From contig DADT01000063.1 in assembly GCA_002495065.1 (NCBI GenBank), positions 54,795 through 118,794 of the forward strand: a stretch of DNA of 64,000 nucleotides. Reading direction: 5' to 3'. This stretch comes from Methanoregula sp. UBA471 (lineage in GTDB: Archaea; Halobacteriota; Methanomicrobia; Methanomicrobiales; Methanospirillaceae). Position 1 is the stretch's first letter; each line of letters opens with the position of its first letter. This document shows positions 28,700 to 37,687 of this stretch, one piece after another. Below the pieces are notes generated by a model. That model made no database searches. It saw nothing but the letters and a program-made list of their open reading frames with translations, and had not been told where the DNA came from. The position numbers and the translations under genes are program-made.

Positions 28700-30250
28700 A
28701 TGGCAAAAAAACGCGATGATCGTGGAAAAGAGAAAAAATTAAGACAGGATCAGGTCTTGAATCTTGACGGGGATTTTATATCTCCTGTCCGATCATTTCG
28801 TGACCTCACACCCGGAAATGTTAAGGCGGTGTTATTTCACAGCCGATATGCACAAATTCTGCTATTCTTAACAATTCTCGCTTTTTTCCTGAGATTTTAC
28901 AATCTGGGTTTTAACTCCCTCTGGCTTGACGAAGCAACAACCTATACCTGGTCGAAACCCGGCTTTTTTGAAATCTGGGAAATCAGCCGTTCTGTGGATT
29001 TTCATCCCCCGTTGTTTCATTGGATCGAACATCTCATGCTCGTTTTTGGACAGAGTGAGTTTGTTCTGCGTGCGGTTCCGGCAGTGCTCGGGATTCTTAC
29101 CATCCCGGTTTTTTATCTGATTGGTAAAGAATTCCATGATAAAAATGTTGGCATCATTAGTGCAGCCCTTCTGACGTTCTCGTATTTTGGTATCTACTAT
29201 TCCCAGGAAGCGTACTCATATTCCCTGGTCCTTTTCCTTTTCTCGCTGGTAATTTTATTATATTTTTTCTCACTCCGGACTGACAATACAACCTGGTGGG
29301 TGCTGTTTGGGATTACTTCTGCGATTTCTTTCTGGACGCATTATTATGTTTTCGTTGGACTTGGTGTCATCTATCTCCATGCAATAATTACCAAAGGGAC
29401 CGATCTCAAAAAAGACTTCCGTAGTGCAAAAAATCTTCTGGTAGCATTTTGTACGACATTTATCCTGATCCTTCCTCTTATTTTTATTGTCGGTGAGCGT
29501 TTTTTCAGACTTACCGGATCTCCTCCGACATATGGAGTACTTGGACCAATACTGGTACAGGAAACATTTATCCGGTTTTCAGGGGGGTACTCCTCATTAA
29601 ACTGGATTATTGCTTCTGTCTATCTGTTGCTTATGGCTCTCGGATTTGTTTTCCTGTACACCAGGGACAGAAACAAGTGTCTCTTTTCAGCGATGTTTCT
29701 CATTCTGCCAATTGTTATCAGCGTACTAATCTCCTCAAAGATGACGATGAATCCCCGATATCTCATCTACCTCCTTCCTGTTTTTTTTGTCCTCGTGTCT
29801 ACGAGTTTTCCCCTCATATTCCGGCTCTTCCCGAACAGGAATCTGTTGTATGTCACGGTGGTCCTGATTGGTGTCATCAATGCTCCCCTCCTCGCGGAGT
29901 ATTACTCCGGTTATACCAAGGAGGACTGGCGGGGATTTGCGGGAACGGTGCAGGCAAAAACCCAGGATGGGGATTGGATCGTGCTTCTGCCCAGCTATAT
30001 GTCAGTGCCATTCAACTATTATTACTCAAATGTTACTGACAGAACATTTGAATATGGGGCAAATAACCGCACGGATCTTGAAAAAATAAGTCAGCTGAAA
30101 GGAAACAATAGTATCTACTATATCGTAACAGGTGATATTTCAGCAATGAACCCGGAGGGGGATGCACTTGCGTGGCTTACAGAAAATGCCCGGTTTGATG
30201 CGGAGCATACTGGTATCTATCTGCTGTCTCACGGTAATGATCAAAAATAA
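28700..30250 (+). CDS. GT39/ArnT-type polytopic glycosyltransferase
   Basis: 516 aa, GT-C fold: basic cytoplasmic N-terminus (about 1-50), about 11-12 transmembrane helices and a C-terminal soluble portion (about 420-516). The first extracytoplasmic loop carries the acidic motif LWLDEATTYTW (about 74-84), followed by DFHPPLFHW, both typical of the dolichyl-phosphate-sugar-using mannosyltransferase/ArnT superfamily. It would transfer a sugar from a polyprenyl-phosphate donor to a protein or lipid on the outer face. It converges with the flippase-methyltransferase gene, and a polyprenol-phosphate mannose synthase-like gene lies nearby. Confidence 0.88.
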   Translation: MAKKRDDRGKEKKLRQDQVLNLDGDFISPVRSFRDLTPGNVKAVLFHSRYAQILLFLTILAFFLRFYNLGFNSLWLDEATTYTWSKPGFFEIWEISRSVDFHPPLFHWIEHLMLVFGQSEFVLRAVPAVLGILTIPVFYLIGKEFHDKNVGIISAALLTFSYFGIYYSQEAYSYSLVLFLFSLVILLYFFSLRTDNTTWWVLFGITSAISFWTHYYVFVGLGVIYLHAIITKGTDLKKDFRSAKNLLVAFCTTFILILPLIFIVGERFFRLTGSPPTYGVLGPILVQETFIRFSGGYSSLNWIIASVYLLLMALGFVFLYTRDRNKCLFSAMFLILPIVISVLISSKMTMNPRYLIYLLPVFFVLVSTSFPLIFRLFPNRNLLYVTVVLIGVINAPLLAEYYSGYTKEDWRGFAGTVQAKTQDGDWIVLLPSYMSVPFNYYYSNVTDRTFEYGANNRTDLEKISQLKGNNSIYYIVTGDISAMNPEGDALAWLTENARFDAEHTGIYLLSHGNDQK

Positions 30251-30305
30251 ATTTATTTAATATTTCTGCCCGACCGGTATTTTCTCATAAAGGAGGAAGT
30301 GGAAA

Positions 30306-31946
30306 TCATTTTCTGGCATACATTACAAGTGAAACGCCCAACCCCCATCTCTCAAATATTCGATCCAGCCTTATCCCGATTTCCAGTAACCGGTTGCTGT
30401 TTGTAAGTGCGAAAAGCGGAGAGACAAAAAAGAGTGATCTTGTTTCGCATTCTGAAAAGTCCGAGAAAATGTTTCGAAGACCGTCTTCTGAAAAAAATCT
30501 CAGATGCGTCTCACCATAATTTCTGCCCCTGCCAAACGCATCCCAGAGTAGTTCATAGGCCCCCCAGACAGATCGGTCATTAGGAGTCGTGATGACTACC
30601 TCACCACCTTTTTTCAGAACGCGTTCTATTTCATTGGCAAGATGGTCAGGGCTCTTTAGGTGTTCAATAATTTCCGCACAGATGATCGTATCTGCGCTGG
30701 ATGATTTAACCGGAAGGTATTGCGCATCGGCAATAATGAATTCGGTATTCGGAAGACTTCTGCCCTGTGCAAAACGGATCGCATTCAGGTTAACATCAAT
30801 ACCGATGGCACGTGCATACCCACGGTTCCCGATTTGTCTGAGCTGAACACCGCTCCCGCATCCAATATCGATGACTACCGAACCGGGTTTTACCGTCAAG
30901 GCGTCGATGATAACCTCAGTTTTTCTTCTCTGGAAGTACCGCTGTACCAGCATGTCAGAGTTAAAGGCCTTTTCATCTATATTCCCCTCGATCGTATTGT
31001 AAAAAGATAAAAGATCCGTATTTTTCAATGGATAAGAGAGGAATTTTCTTAATCCGAGAAGATCGACTCCCACCTCAACGAGTCGTGTGATAAGGGCAAA
31101 TGATGTTGCGATTGTAGCATTGATACCCATTGCGGTAAACACCAGAACAATCCCTGCTTCCTGAATCCCCCACCCTGCCGGGGTAAGCGGGATGAGGGAG
31201 AACAAGGTCAGCAATGGGTTCAGGAGCAGTGCATCGAGCGGGGTGAGAAAAAACTGGTGCATTGAAAGTACAATAAGAAACCACTGGAGTCCCCTAAGAA
31301 TCCAGCCTATAAGGGTAATGGAGAGAATGAATGGGGCAAATTTCTGGATAGAACGGCTCTGCTCACCGAAAACCAGGACTTTTTTTAAAAATTCCCTTTT
31401 CTGCAGGAAGGTCCTGAGTCGTTCGCCAGGATGCATAATGATAACATATCCTGCGATTACGGCAATTATAAGAAGGAATGTCGTAATGATTGCGAGACTG
31501 AGCCGATCGGCAAATATGTAAGAATAGAGGAAATATGCTCCCAGGATGGCAACAATCATCTTGAACGTGAGATCGTACAGATACGTGCTGGTTATCGTGG
31601 CGATTCCCTTTTCCATTGGAACGTCACGGTCATTCAGCGCGATTGCCACGTAAAGATATCCACTCCGTGCTGGTGTAAAATCAGAGAGAAGCATCCCTGC
31701 CATATGAGAGAAAAATGTCACACGAAGTCTGATGTTTTCACCCATAGCAAACAGCATCTTTTTTATCCGGTATGCCATCAGCAGGTTGTTTAAGAAATAA
31801 CATAAACCAGCGAGAAGAATAAACCCGATATCAAGGTGTGTCAGAAGTGAAAGGGTAAGCTGGGGATCAATGGAACTGACGAGCAGCAGAAGTATTATTA
31901 CTGCAATGACTCCCTGGACAATGCTGATAATCCTGCGCCGTTTCAT
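30306..31946 (-). CDS. LPG-synthase-like membrane protein (UPF0104) fused to a SAM methyltransferase
   Basis: 546 aa in two parts. Residues about 1-315 form an eight-helix membrane domain of the lysylphosphatidylglycerol synthase TM/UPF0104 family (DFTPARSGYLYVAIAL, then LTPAGWGIQEAGIVLVF), the family of archaeal AglD-associated and flippase-like proteins. Residues about 335-546 are a class I methyltransferase with VVIDIGCGSGVQLRQIG as the SAM-binding motif, DAQYLPVKSSSADTIICAEIIEHL as motifs II-III, and VVITTPNDRSVWG. The two activities are normally on separate proteins. Its start is 39 nt after the GT2 gene stop, so they form one operon. Confidence 0.88.
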   Translation of the reverse strand: MKRRRIISIVQGVIAVIILLLLVSSIDPQLTLSLLTHLDIGFILLAGLCYFLNNLLMAYRIKKMLFAMGENIRLRVTFFSHMAGMLLSDFTPARSGYLYVAIALNDRDVPMEKGIATITSTYLYDLTFKMIVAILGAYFLYSYIFADRLSLAIITTFLLIIAVIAGYVIIMHPGERLRTFLQKREFLKKVLVFGEQSRSIQKFAPFILSITLIGWILRGLQWFLIVLSMHQFFLTPLDALLLNPLLTLFSLIPLTPAGWGIQEAGIVLVFTAMGINATIATSFALITRLVEVGVDLLGLRKFLSYPLKNTDLLSFYNTIEGNIDEKAFNSDMLVQRYFQRRKTEVIIDALTVKPGSVVIDIGCGSGVQLRQIGNRGYARAIGIDVNLNAIRFAQGRSLPNTEFIIADAQYLPVKSSSADTIICAEIIEHLKSPDHLANEIERVLKKGGEVVITTPNDRSVWGAYELLWDAFGRGRNYGETHLRFFSEDGLRNIFSDFSECETRSLFFVSPLFALTNSNRLLEIGIRLDRIFERWGLGVSLVMYARK

Positions 31947-31985
31947 TTCATTGTCCTCCTTTCAACATCCTCTGATTCAGAAAAT

Positions 31986-32738
31986 TCACCGGTAAAGGAA
32001 TATTTTCCATGCACGAATGATGTTATTACTCTGACGGTCAATGAAATTATAGTGGAGTATCGACCCGCACTGTATAAGGAAATCATAGATAATCCTTCCT
32101 TTCAACTTGCTTTGTCCGAACTCCCTGTCCTTAAAAATAATAGGGATTTCCTGTACCCGTGTCCAGTGGCCCTTCCCAAGGATTTCAAAACCCATCCGGA
32201 AGCCACGGGGTGAAAGTCGGGTAGCTTTGAGAATATCCCGGTTAATAGCAAAAAATCCACTCCCCGAATCTTTTATGTGGGGAATCAGGAGCCGACTAAG
32301 AAGCGCTGCACCCGATGAGAGAACTCTGCGTAGCAATGGCCAGTTGATTACTTCGCCCCCTTTGATATAGCGGCTTCCGATAACCATATCATATCCATTA
32401 TTTTTAAGGAGGTTGTAAAAAACCGGGATTTTTTCTGGAGGATGTGAAAAATCACAGTCCAGGCACTGAACCAAATCTGATCCCGCCTCTTTTATTCCGT
32501 CATAGATGGATGGGGAGAGCCCCGGGTTCTGAGTACGGATGAGAAGGTGAAGAAAAGGATTACCCCCCATAAGTCTTTTTACAATAGTGATGGTATTGTC
32601 AGATGAACTGTCATCTACAACAAGAATTTCTTCAGAAATATTATGTGCTCTGCAAACTGAATCAACAGCAAAAACCATTTTTTCGATGTTTTCTTCCTCG
32701 TTAAATGTCGGTATTATCACGGTCAGATCGAAGTGCAT
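31986..32738 (-). CDS. Dolichyl-phosphate mannose synthase-like glycosyltransferase (GT2)
   Basis: 250 aa. GT-A fold starting LTVIIPTFNEEENIEKMV, nucleotide/metal motif VQCLDCDFSHPPEKIP (with DCD as the DxD), GSRYIKGGEVINWPLLRR and a catalytic-region FKDREFGQSKLKGRI. It transfers a hexose from a nucleotide sugar (GDP-mannose in DPM1) to a polyprenyl phosphate. There is no C-terminal membrane domain, like DPM1-type short forms. An AGGTAATG ribosome-binding-like stretch precedes the ATG. It would supply lipid-linked sugar to the GT39 enzyme nearby. Confidence 0.9.
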   Translation of the reverse strand: MHFDLTVIIPTFNEEENIEKMVFAVDSVCRAHNISEEILVVDDSSSDNTITIVKRLMGGNPFLHLLIRTQNPGLSPSIYDGIKEAGSDLVQCLDCDFSHPPEKIPVFYNLLKNNGYDMVIGSRYIKGGEVINWPLLRRVLSSGAALLSRLLIPHIKDSGSGFFAINRDILKATRLSPRGFRMGFEILGKGHWTRVQEIPIIFKDREFGQSKLKGRIIYDFLIQCGSILHYNFIDRQSNNIIRAWKIFLYR

Positions 32739-33467
32739 TCACATTACCTGATTATCAGCAATCTTACGATAAAAGAGATTGAATCGGGAGCGGCAGATCG
32801 GGACTCAATTCCTTTATCAGATATATACCCTTTTGTTTAAAATATATTCATGAGAGGGGCGATCCCGCTGAATATACAAGGCAGTCGGAAAATTTTCGCA
32901 ATTTTTCCCAGTGTTTGATTATGGTACCAGGTAATCTGATTTGATATCCGGACCTCTGAACTGCAGGTAAAAGATCGCCGAAATGTCCGTGGGATGGAAA
33001 AATCAGTTTTTATTTATCGCTCTGGAAAACGAAATCAGAGCCTTCCATTTTTTCAAATAATTCCATAATAAAACAAGGGGATAGTCACATTCTGGCGACT
33101 AAAAAATCATATGTTTATTGAATGTAACCACTCATTCACACGCAATGAGAGACTTCGCCTTAGGCTTTTCCCCACCGCTGGGGCCTCCCCAAAATGCGAT
33201 AGACCCGGAATTCGCTTTACCCCACACAAAGGATTCCTTTTATAGAAAATTATTCAGATACAATAGTTGTTCACTTTTTACGTCGTATCTTCAATAAAAG
33301 TTGTTAGTTTAAATGACACTATACCCTTAACCAATTGAAAAATTGATGACCCCGATACTTTTGAGAACCTGATGGCAGGTGAAAAAAACAGGAAGGAAGA
33401 TTGATTTGGATGGACTTTCTCTTTTTTTGCATAAAATCTCTTATTTCCAGACATCCTATCATTCTCT
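32739..33467. other. 729-bp intergenic region containing an inverted-repeat element
   Basis: Divergent gap between the GT2 gene and the EF-Tu-like gene. TATA-like sequence near 32816-32830 may serve the GT2 operon. The right half is occupied by the transposon-like element at 33075-33328. No protein-coding frame is supported. Confidence 0.55.
33075..33328 (+). mobile_element. MITE-like element, copy 1
   Basis: A 254-bp non-coding block bounded by imperfect inverted repeats. The left end is AAGGGGATAGTCACATT, continuing to GCGACTAA at 33102. The right end, read on the opposite strand, is AAGGGTATAGTGTCATTT, continuing to AACTAA. Both ends share AAGGGnATAGTnnCATT...ACTAA. The same two distinct ends flank copy 2 at 41256-41563 in the reverse order. 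Copy 1 contains a GC-rich block near 33165-33200. No transposase frame lies inside, so any movement would need an enzyme from elsewhere. Confidence 0.72.
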
Positions 33468-34439
33468 ATGTCCAATCTCACCGTCGCTGTTCTCGCCCCA
33501 CCGGATTATGCCAAAGATCTGGGAAAGAAGGGGACGATAAGCGATATCACATTTTATAATATGAAAAAAGGTGATGCAACGGTCACCCTCATAGAGCCGA
33601 CGAGATACCCGGAAAAATTATCCTCGCTCTTTTATGCAATATCCCTTGCAGACAGTATTATCCTGGTCGTTGATGAAATCAATTCCTTATTTGGGGAATC
33701 TGTGCTCATGCTCCAGTGTGCCGGCAAATCATCTGGTTTCCTGATCCTCAAGAATTATATTACTATTGACCAGATTGCACCCCTTATCAGAGGTACTGTC
33801 ATTGAACATTATGAGGTGATGGATGAAGATATTGTCGGCCTCCGGGAAAAAATCCTCGAAATTGCCGTCAAACTTACCGCTCATCATAAAGCTAAGCCTA
33901 TCGGGAGCAATGGTGCAGTTCCTGTTGATCATCACTTCAATGTGAAAGGAGTTGGGATCGTCGTATTAGGCTGTGTGTCCCAGGGAGTCATCAGAAAGCA
34001 CGATACACTGAAAGTCCTCCCTACAGAAAAAACCGCTCAGATACGTTCTATCCAGAAACACGATGAAGACGCGGATTATGCAGAAACGGGAGACCGGGTT
34101 GGTCTTGCCCTGAAAAACCTCAATGCGGAAGAACTTGACCGGGGATTTGTTCTGACGAATGATCCCACAATAACATATGCAACAACAATTACAGGAAAAG
34201 CGCAGCTCGTGAAGTACTGGCCATCTCCTCTGAAAGAAGGAATGGTGATTTATGCCGGTCACTGGATGCAGTTCATTCCCACCCGCGTTGAGAACGTTGT
34301 CACGGAAGGGGACTGGAGAATGCCACAAATTACCCTTTCCATGGAAAAAGCACTTATTTACCCTCCCCATGCACGTATTGTTCTGCACTATCTCGAAGGC
34401 GGTAAACTCCGTGTGGTAGGATCACTCACTCTTTCCTGA
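33468..34439 (+). CDS. EF-Tu/SelB-like protein with degenerate G domain
   Basis: 323 aa with the three-domain plan of EF-Tu/EF1A: a shortened G-like domain (about residues 1-115), a domain II barrel (about 125-215, FNVKGVGIVVLGCVSQGVI, then AETGDRVGLALKNL) and a domain III barrel (about 220-323). The G1 loop reads APPDYAKDLGKKGT in place of GHxDHGKS/T, the DxPGH of G3 is replaced by LIEPTRYP, and no NKxD of G4 is visible. It is therefore probably not a GTPase. Paralogues of this kind are known in methanogens as EF-Tu-domain proteins of unknown role; tRNA or ribosome binding is inference. Confidence 0.82.
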   Translation: MSNLTVAVLAPPDYAKDLGKKGTISDITFYNMKKGDATVTLIEPTRYPEKLSSLFYAISLADSIILVVDEINSLFGESVLMLQCAGKSSGFLILKNYITIDQIAPLIRGTVIEHYEVMDEDIVGLREKILEIAVKLTAHHKAKPIGSNGAVPVDHHFNVKGVGIVVLGCVSQGVIRKHDTLKVLPTEKTAQIRSIQKHDEDADYAETGDRVGLALKNLNAEELDRGFVLTNDPTITYATTITGKAQLVKYWPSPLKEGMVIYAGHWMQFIPTRVENVVTEGDWRMPQITLSMEKALIYPPHARIVLHYLEGGKLRVVGSLTLS

Positions 34440-34529
34440 ATCCCACATTTTCTCTCACGTTTTCCCGGTCATACCACCCTTTTCCCCATTACCTTATCTT
34501 TTTGAACGATCATCACTACTCTGAGAACA

Positions 34530-35099
34530 ATGCTCGAGACTATCATTGGATGGATTGTGCTGGGCGTTATTGCCCTTGTGCTCGTTGGACTGATAATCTG
34601 GGCTGTAGGCATCTACAACCGTTTCTACAGCCTGAAAAATTCCTCTGAAGCTACACTCGGTCAAATCCGCGTCGCAATGAAAAAACGGCTGGACATGATC
34701 GACCAGCTGCTTGGTGCAGTCAAGAGTTATGCAAAATTCGAAAAAGAAACATTCGAACGCGTGACCGCAATGAGAGCAAGCGTTGCAACAGCCGGACCTG
34801 GCGATCTGAACAAGGTGGAAGCCGAGTCGCGTTCAATTTTCGGACGCCTGCTGGCAGTTGCAGAGAGTTATCCGGATCTTAAGACTAATACGACCGTCAT
34901 AAGTCTCATGGATTCCGTAAAAGGAATAGAAGAAGAGATCGCCCGCCAGCGCTACACCTACAACAATATCTCACAGGAATTTAACACGATGATGGATACC
35001 ATCCCCTCAAACATTATCGGACGCTTGATCGGTCTTATCAAGCTTGAGTACCTGCAATTTGAAGAAGCGATAAAAACACCCCCGAAGATTGAGTTCTGA
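34530..35099 (+). CDS. LemA family protein
   Basis: 189 aa: one N-terminal transmembrane helix (about 5-28), then a long all-helical domain. The signature is YNRFYSLKNSSEATLGQIRVAMKKR, a variant of the usual YNxLV...W..v.vql.rR, and FNTMMDTIPSNIIGRLIG near the end, where classic LemA has YN..i..fP. Function of the family is unsettled; it is often next to DUF2207 or TPM-domain proteins. The stop is 12 nt before a DUF2207 gene, so they are one operon. Confidence 0.9.
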   Translation: MLETIIGWIVLGVIALVLVGLIIWAVGIYNRFYSLKNSSEATLGQIRVAMKKRLDMIDQLLGAVKSYAKFEKETFERVTAMRASVATAGPGDLNKVEAESRSIFGRLLAVAESYPDLKTNTTVISLMDSVKGIEEEIARQRYTYNNISQEFNTMMDTIPSNIIGRLIGLIKLEYLQFEEAIKTPPKIEF

Positions 35100-35111
35100 T
35101 GGGTAATAGCC

Positions 35112-36935
35112 GTGAGTGAAACAAGACAACTGGCGGTACTCGTTATCGCAGGTCTTATCCTCGGTATAATCGGAATTGTCCTTGTCAGTTCAGTTCCGCC
35201 CCTGTTTGAAGGTGACCTGGTGGTCGACTCGTACGACACGGTGCTGTACGAAAATGGGACTCTTACCGAGAGATACACCTATGATGTCAGAACATCCGGA
35301 GAGTATCGTATGCTCTTTCGTTTCTGGGAAGCACCTCTTACCTTTGGTCCAGGTTCGGGTCCTTCCGTGCAGTTTGTTTCTGCAACCCCTTCTCCAGGTA
35401 CCATTGGATATGCGAAAGACGAAGGGGGAAATGTAAACGTCATTGGTGCCGCGGAAGATAGTTCAGTAAAAACAACTATCAGCAGTCTTGCCGAAACAAA
35501 TGAAGTGGGGATATTCAAACCCGATTATTTCAATCAGGGAAAATACACCGTAACCTATTCGTACCTACTGCATCCTCCCATTGAATACGACTCCACCACA
35601 TCGCACCTTAACCTGAAATTCGCAGGAGCAGGCCATATTCCTTACCGGAATGTCAGGATTACCGTGCCGGCAAGCCAGGTCGAACAGGTCTTTGCGTATC
35701 CCCCGGTATTGTCCACAGCCAGGATTGGTGATGCTTATGTTATCACCGGCAGAGTTGAAGCCGATGAAACTCTGGCTGTTGAACTTCTGACTTCTGCGGA
35801 CGGATTTCTTCAGGTACCGGGGTACAGGACAGAAGTAGCAGATATCAGGGAGAAGACCGCTTCAGCGAGTTTCTGGTATAATCTCCCGTATTTTGTGGCA
35901 AACCTGCTGAATATTCTTGCAAAAATCGCCGTCATCCTGGTTCCGGCTTTTTTCGTAGCCATATATTACTGGTATGGCCGGGAAAAGGCATACACGGTTC
36001 CTGAATACCTGAGCACGATCCCCAATCCTGGGCTCAAGCCCTGGCAGGTAAACCTCCTTTTCAAAGGCGACTCGCTTGATTTCGATGAGGATGGCTATTA
36101 TGCGACACTGCTTGATCTCCACAGGAAAAAGATCATATCAATCACTGAAAAAGGCGAAACGAAGGGAATTGAAATCCGTTTGCTTTCAGGAGTGACAAGC
36201 GATCCTTATGAGCAGCGTGTGCTCGGATTCATCGAACTTGTATCGGAAAATGATGTTTTTGATACAACGCAGATCGAAGCGCTCGCACGCAGTGCACGGA
36301 CGGACAGCAGTGCCGAGGAAAAGGCATTGAAGTATCAGCGGACACTTTCAGATGTTACCGGGCGTGTGGATAAGTCCCTGGCAGTACAGTATATGGTTGA
36401 CGGGAGAGATCACCTCCTGCCGTTTTTACTTACGGGCATTGCAATGTTTGCCATAACCCTGATCCTTGCCGTTGTCAAACCGGTTCAGTTATATATTCTC
36501 GGCCCGGCAGTTGTCCTTTGGGGCATCGTCATCGTACAGTCATTGACTGGGGTTTCTGCTCCATCTACGCTCTTCGGGCACTGGAAAGACGACCGGTATA
36601 AAGAAAAACTTGAATGGAACGCTTTCAGCCGCTTCCTTTCGGACATGGCAATGATGCAGAAATATGCACCGTCTGATCTGTCAATGTGGGGTGAGTGGCT
36701 AGTGTACGGTACCGCCCTTGGAGTAGGAGATAAAGTAGAGCAGGCAATGAAATCGCTCAATATACGTATCGCTGAAACAGGTGTTCCCATGGGCGTGGTG
36801 GGCATGAGTTATGCATTCCTCCCGCTTATTCGTTTTACACCCCCCAGTCACGGCGGCTCCGGCGGAGGCGGTTTTGGTGGAGGCGGCTTTGGTGGAGGCG
36901 GTGGATTTGGTGGAGGCGGTGCCGGGGGAAGGTAA
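35112..36935 (+). CDS. DUF2207 membrane protein with glycine-rich C-terminus
   Basis: 607 aa: an N-terminal signal/anchor helix (about 7-28), an extracytoplasmic beta-rich DUF2207 domain (about 35-245), a transmembrane helix (about 263-287), a cytoplasmic region (about 290-440), two further helices (about 445-490), and a C-terminal tail of Gly-Gly-Phe-Gly repeats (about 580-607). The start is GTG at 35112. This is the DUF2207/LemA partner arrangement found across bacteria and archaea. The Gly-rich end is also typical of the family and may aid assembly. Confidence 0.9.
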   Translation: MSETRQLAVLVIAGLILGIIGIVLVSSVPPLFEGDLVVDSYDTVLYENGTLTERYTYDVRTSGEYRMLFRFWEAPLTFGPGSGPSVQFVSATPSPGTIGYAKDEGGNVNVIGAAEDSSVKTTISSLAETNEVGIFKPDYFNQGKYTVTYSYLLHPPIEYDSTTSHLNLKFAGAGHIPYRNVRITVPASQVEQVFAYPPVLSTARIGDAYVITGRVEADETLAVELLTSADGFLQVPGYRTEVADIREKTASASFWYNLPYFVANLLNILAKIAVILVPAFFVAIYYWYGREKAYTVPEYLSTIPNPGLKPWQVNLLFKGDSLDFDEDGYYATLLDLHRKKIISITEKGETKGIEIRLLSGVTSDPYEQRVLGFIELVSENDVFDTTQIEALARSARTDSSAEEKALKYQRTLSDVTGRVDKSLAVQYMVDGRDHLLPFLLTGIAMFAITLILAVVKPVQLYILGPAVVLWGIVIVQSLTGVSAPSTLFGHWKDDRYKEKLEWNAFSRFLSDMAMMQKYAPSDLSMWGEWLVYGTALGVGDKVEQAMKSLNIRIAETGVPMGVVGMSYAFLPLIRFTPPSHGGSGGGGFGGGGFGGGGGFGGGGAGGR

Positions 36936-37077
36936 GGTTCCCCCCTCTCTTCCTGTAACATACCTGAATCCCACTCTTTGCAGACATATTGAAGTAATTC
37001 AATTATCGCTTTACCAGAAATCCTGGAAGATATAAATTCGCACAAACCATATGAGTACGAAAAAAGGAAGTTGATCT

Positions 37078-37644
37078 ATGCAATATACAGAAGGCCGCCT
37101 CGGAAGGGTCTTTGTCGTGCGGATTGATGATGGCGAGGATATGTTGCTCTCCCTGCGCCAGTTTATCAACGACAAATCTGTCTGTGCCGGAACGATCCTC
37201 TTCCTTGGTGCCCTCATGAACGGGAGGATGGTAACCGGGCCGGAAGAGCCGGTAATACCCCCGGTCCCCCATTTTGTTATGTTTGAGGGGGGTTGGGAAG
37301 TTTTTGGGATAGGGACTATCTATCCTGCCGAAGGTGGTCCGCATATCCACTATCATGCCTCGGTAGGGCGTTCGGGTCATGCCCTTACCGGTTGTCTCAG
37401 AGAAAAAGCCATTTCCTATCTCATTGTTGAAGCGGTTATTCTGGAGTTCACCGGTCTTTCCGCACGCCGGGAGCTCGATCAGAAGACCCAGCTTCATCTT
37501 CCGGTTCTGGGAAAAGAAGAGGATATCCCTGACGATAACGACCATTCAGACACAGGGGAAAGCGAGGACGAATCCGGAAAGAACGAAAGCACCGATGAAA
37601 TGGATGAAATTATCCGGGACCTGACCCGCGGATCGTATTCATGA
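37078..37644 (+). CDS. PPC (DUF296) domain protein with acidic tail
   Basis: 188 aa. Residues about 1-140 form a PPC/DUF296 domain, the trimeric fold shared with plant AT-hook proteins: GRVFVVRIDDGEDMLLSLRQFI, a conserved GTILFLGAL, and the family metal/ligand-type GGPHIHYHASVG with three histidines. The last 45 residues are very acidic (SDTGESEDESGK). No AT-hook is present, so DNA binding by the tail is unlikely. A strong ribosome binding site, GGAAGTTGATC, ends just before the ATG. Function in archaea is unknown. Confidence 0.88.
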   Translation: MQYTEGRLGRVFVVRIDDGEDMLLSLRQFINDKSVCAGTILFLGALMNGRMVTGPEEPVIPPVPHFVMFEGGWEVFGIGTIYPAEGGPHIHYHASVGRSGHALTGCLREKAISYLIVEAVILEFTGLSARRELDQKTQLHLPVLGKEEDIPDDNDHSDTGESEDESGKNESTDEMDEIIRDLTRGSYS

Positions 37645-37687
37645 ACTTCCTGTATCATTCAATAAACTGATTCTTCTTTACAGCCTT

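Noticed and set aside
33118..33205. GC-rich block considered as a CRISPR leader or repeat remnant
   Set aside because: No regularly spaced direct repeats were found; it lies inside the inverted-repeat element.
36848..37045. Pro-rich minus-strand frame
   Set aside because: It is the antisense reading of the glycine-codon repeats at the DUF2207 3' end.
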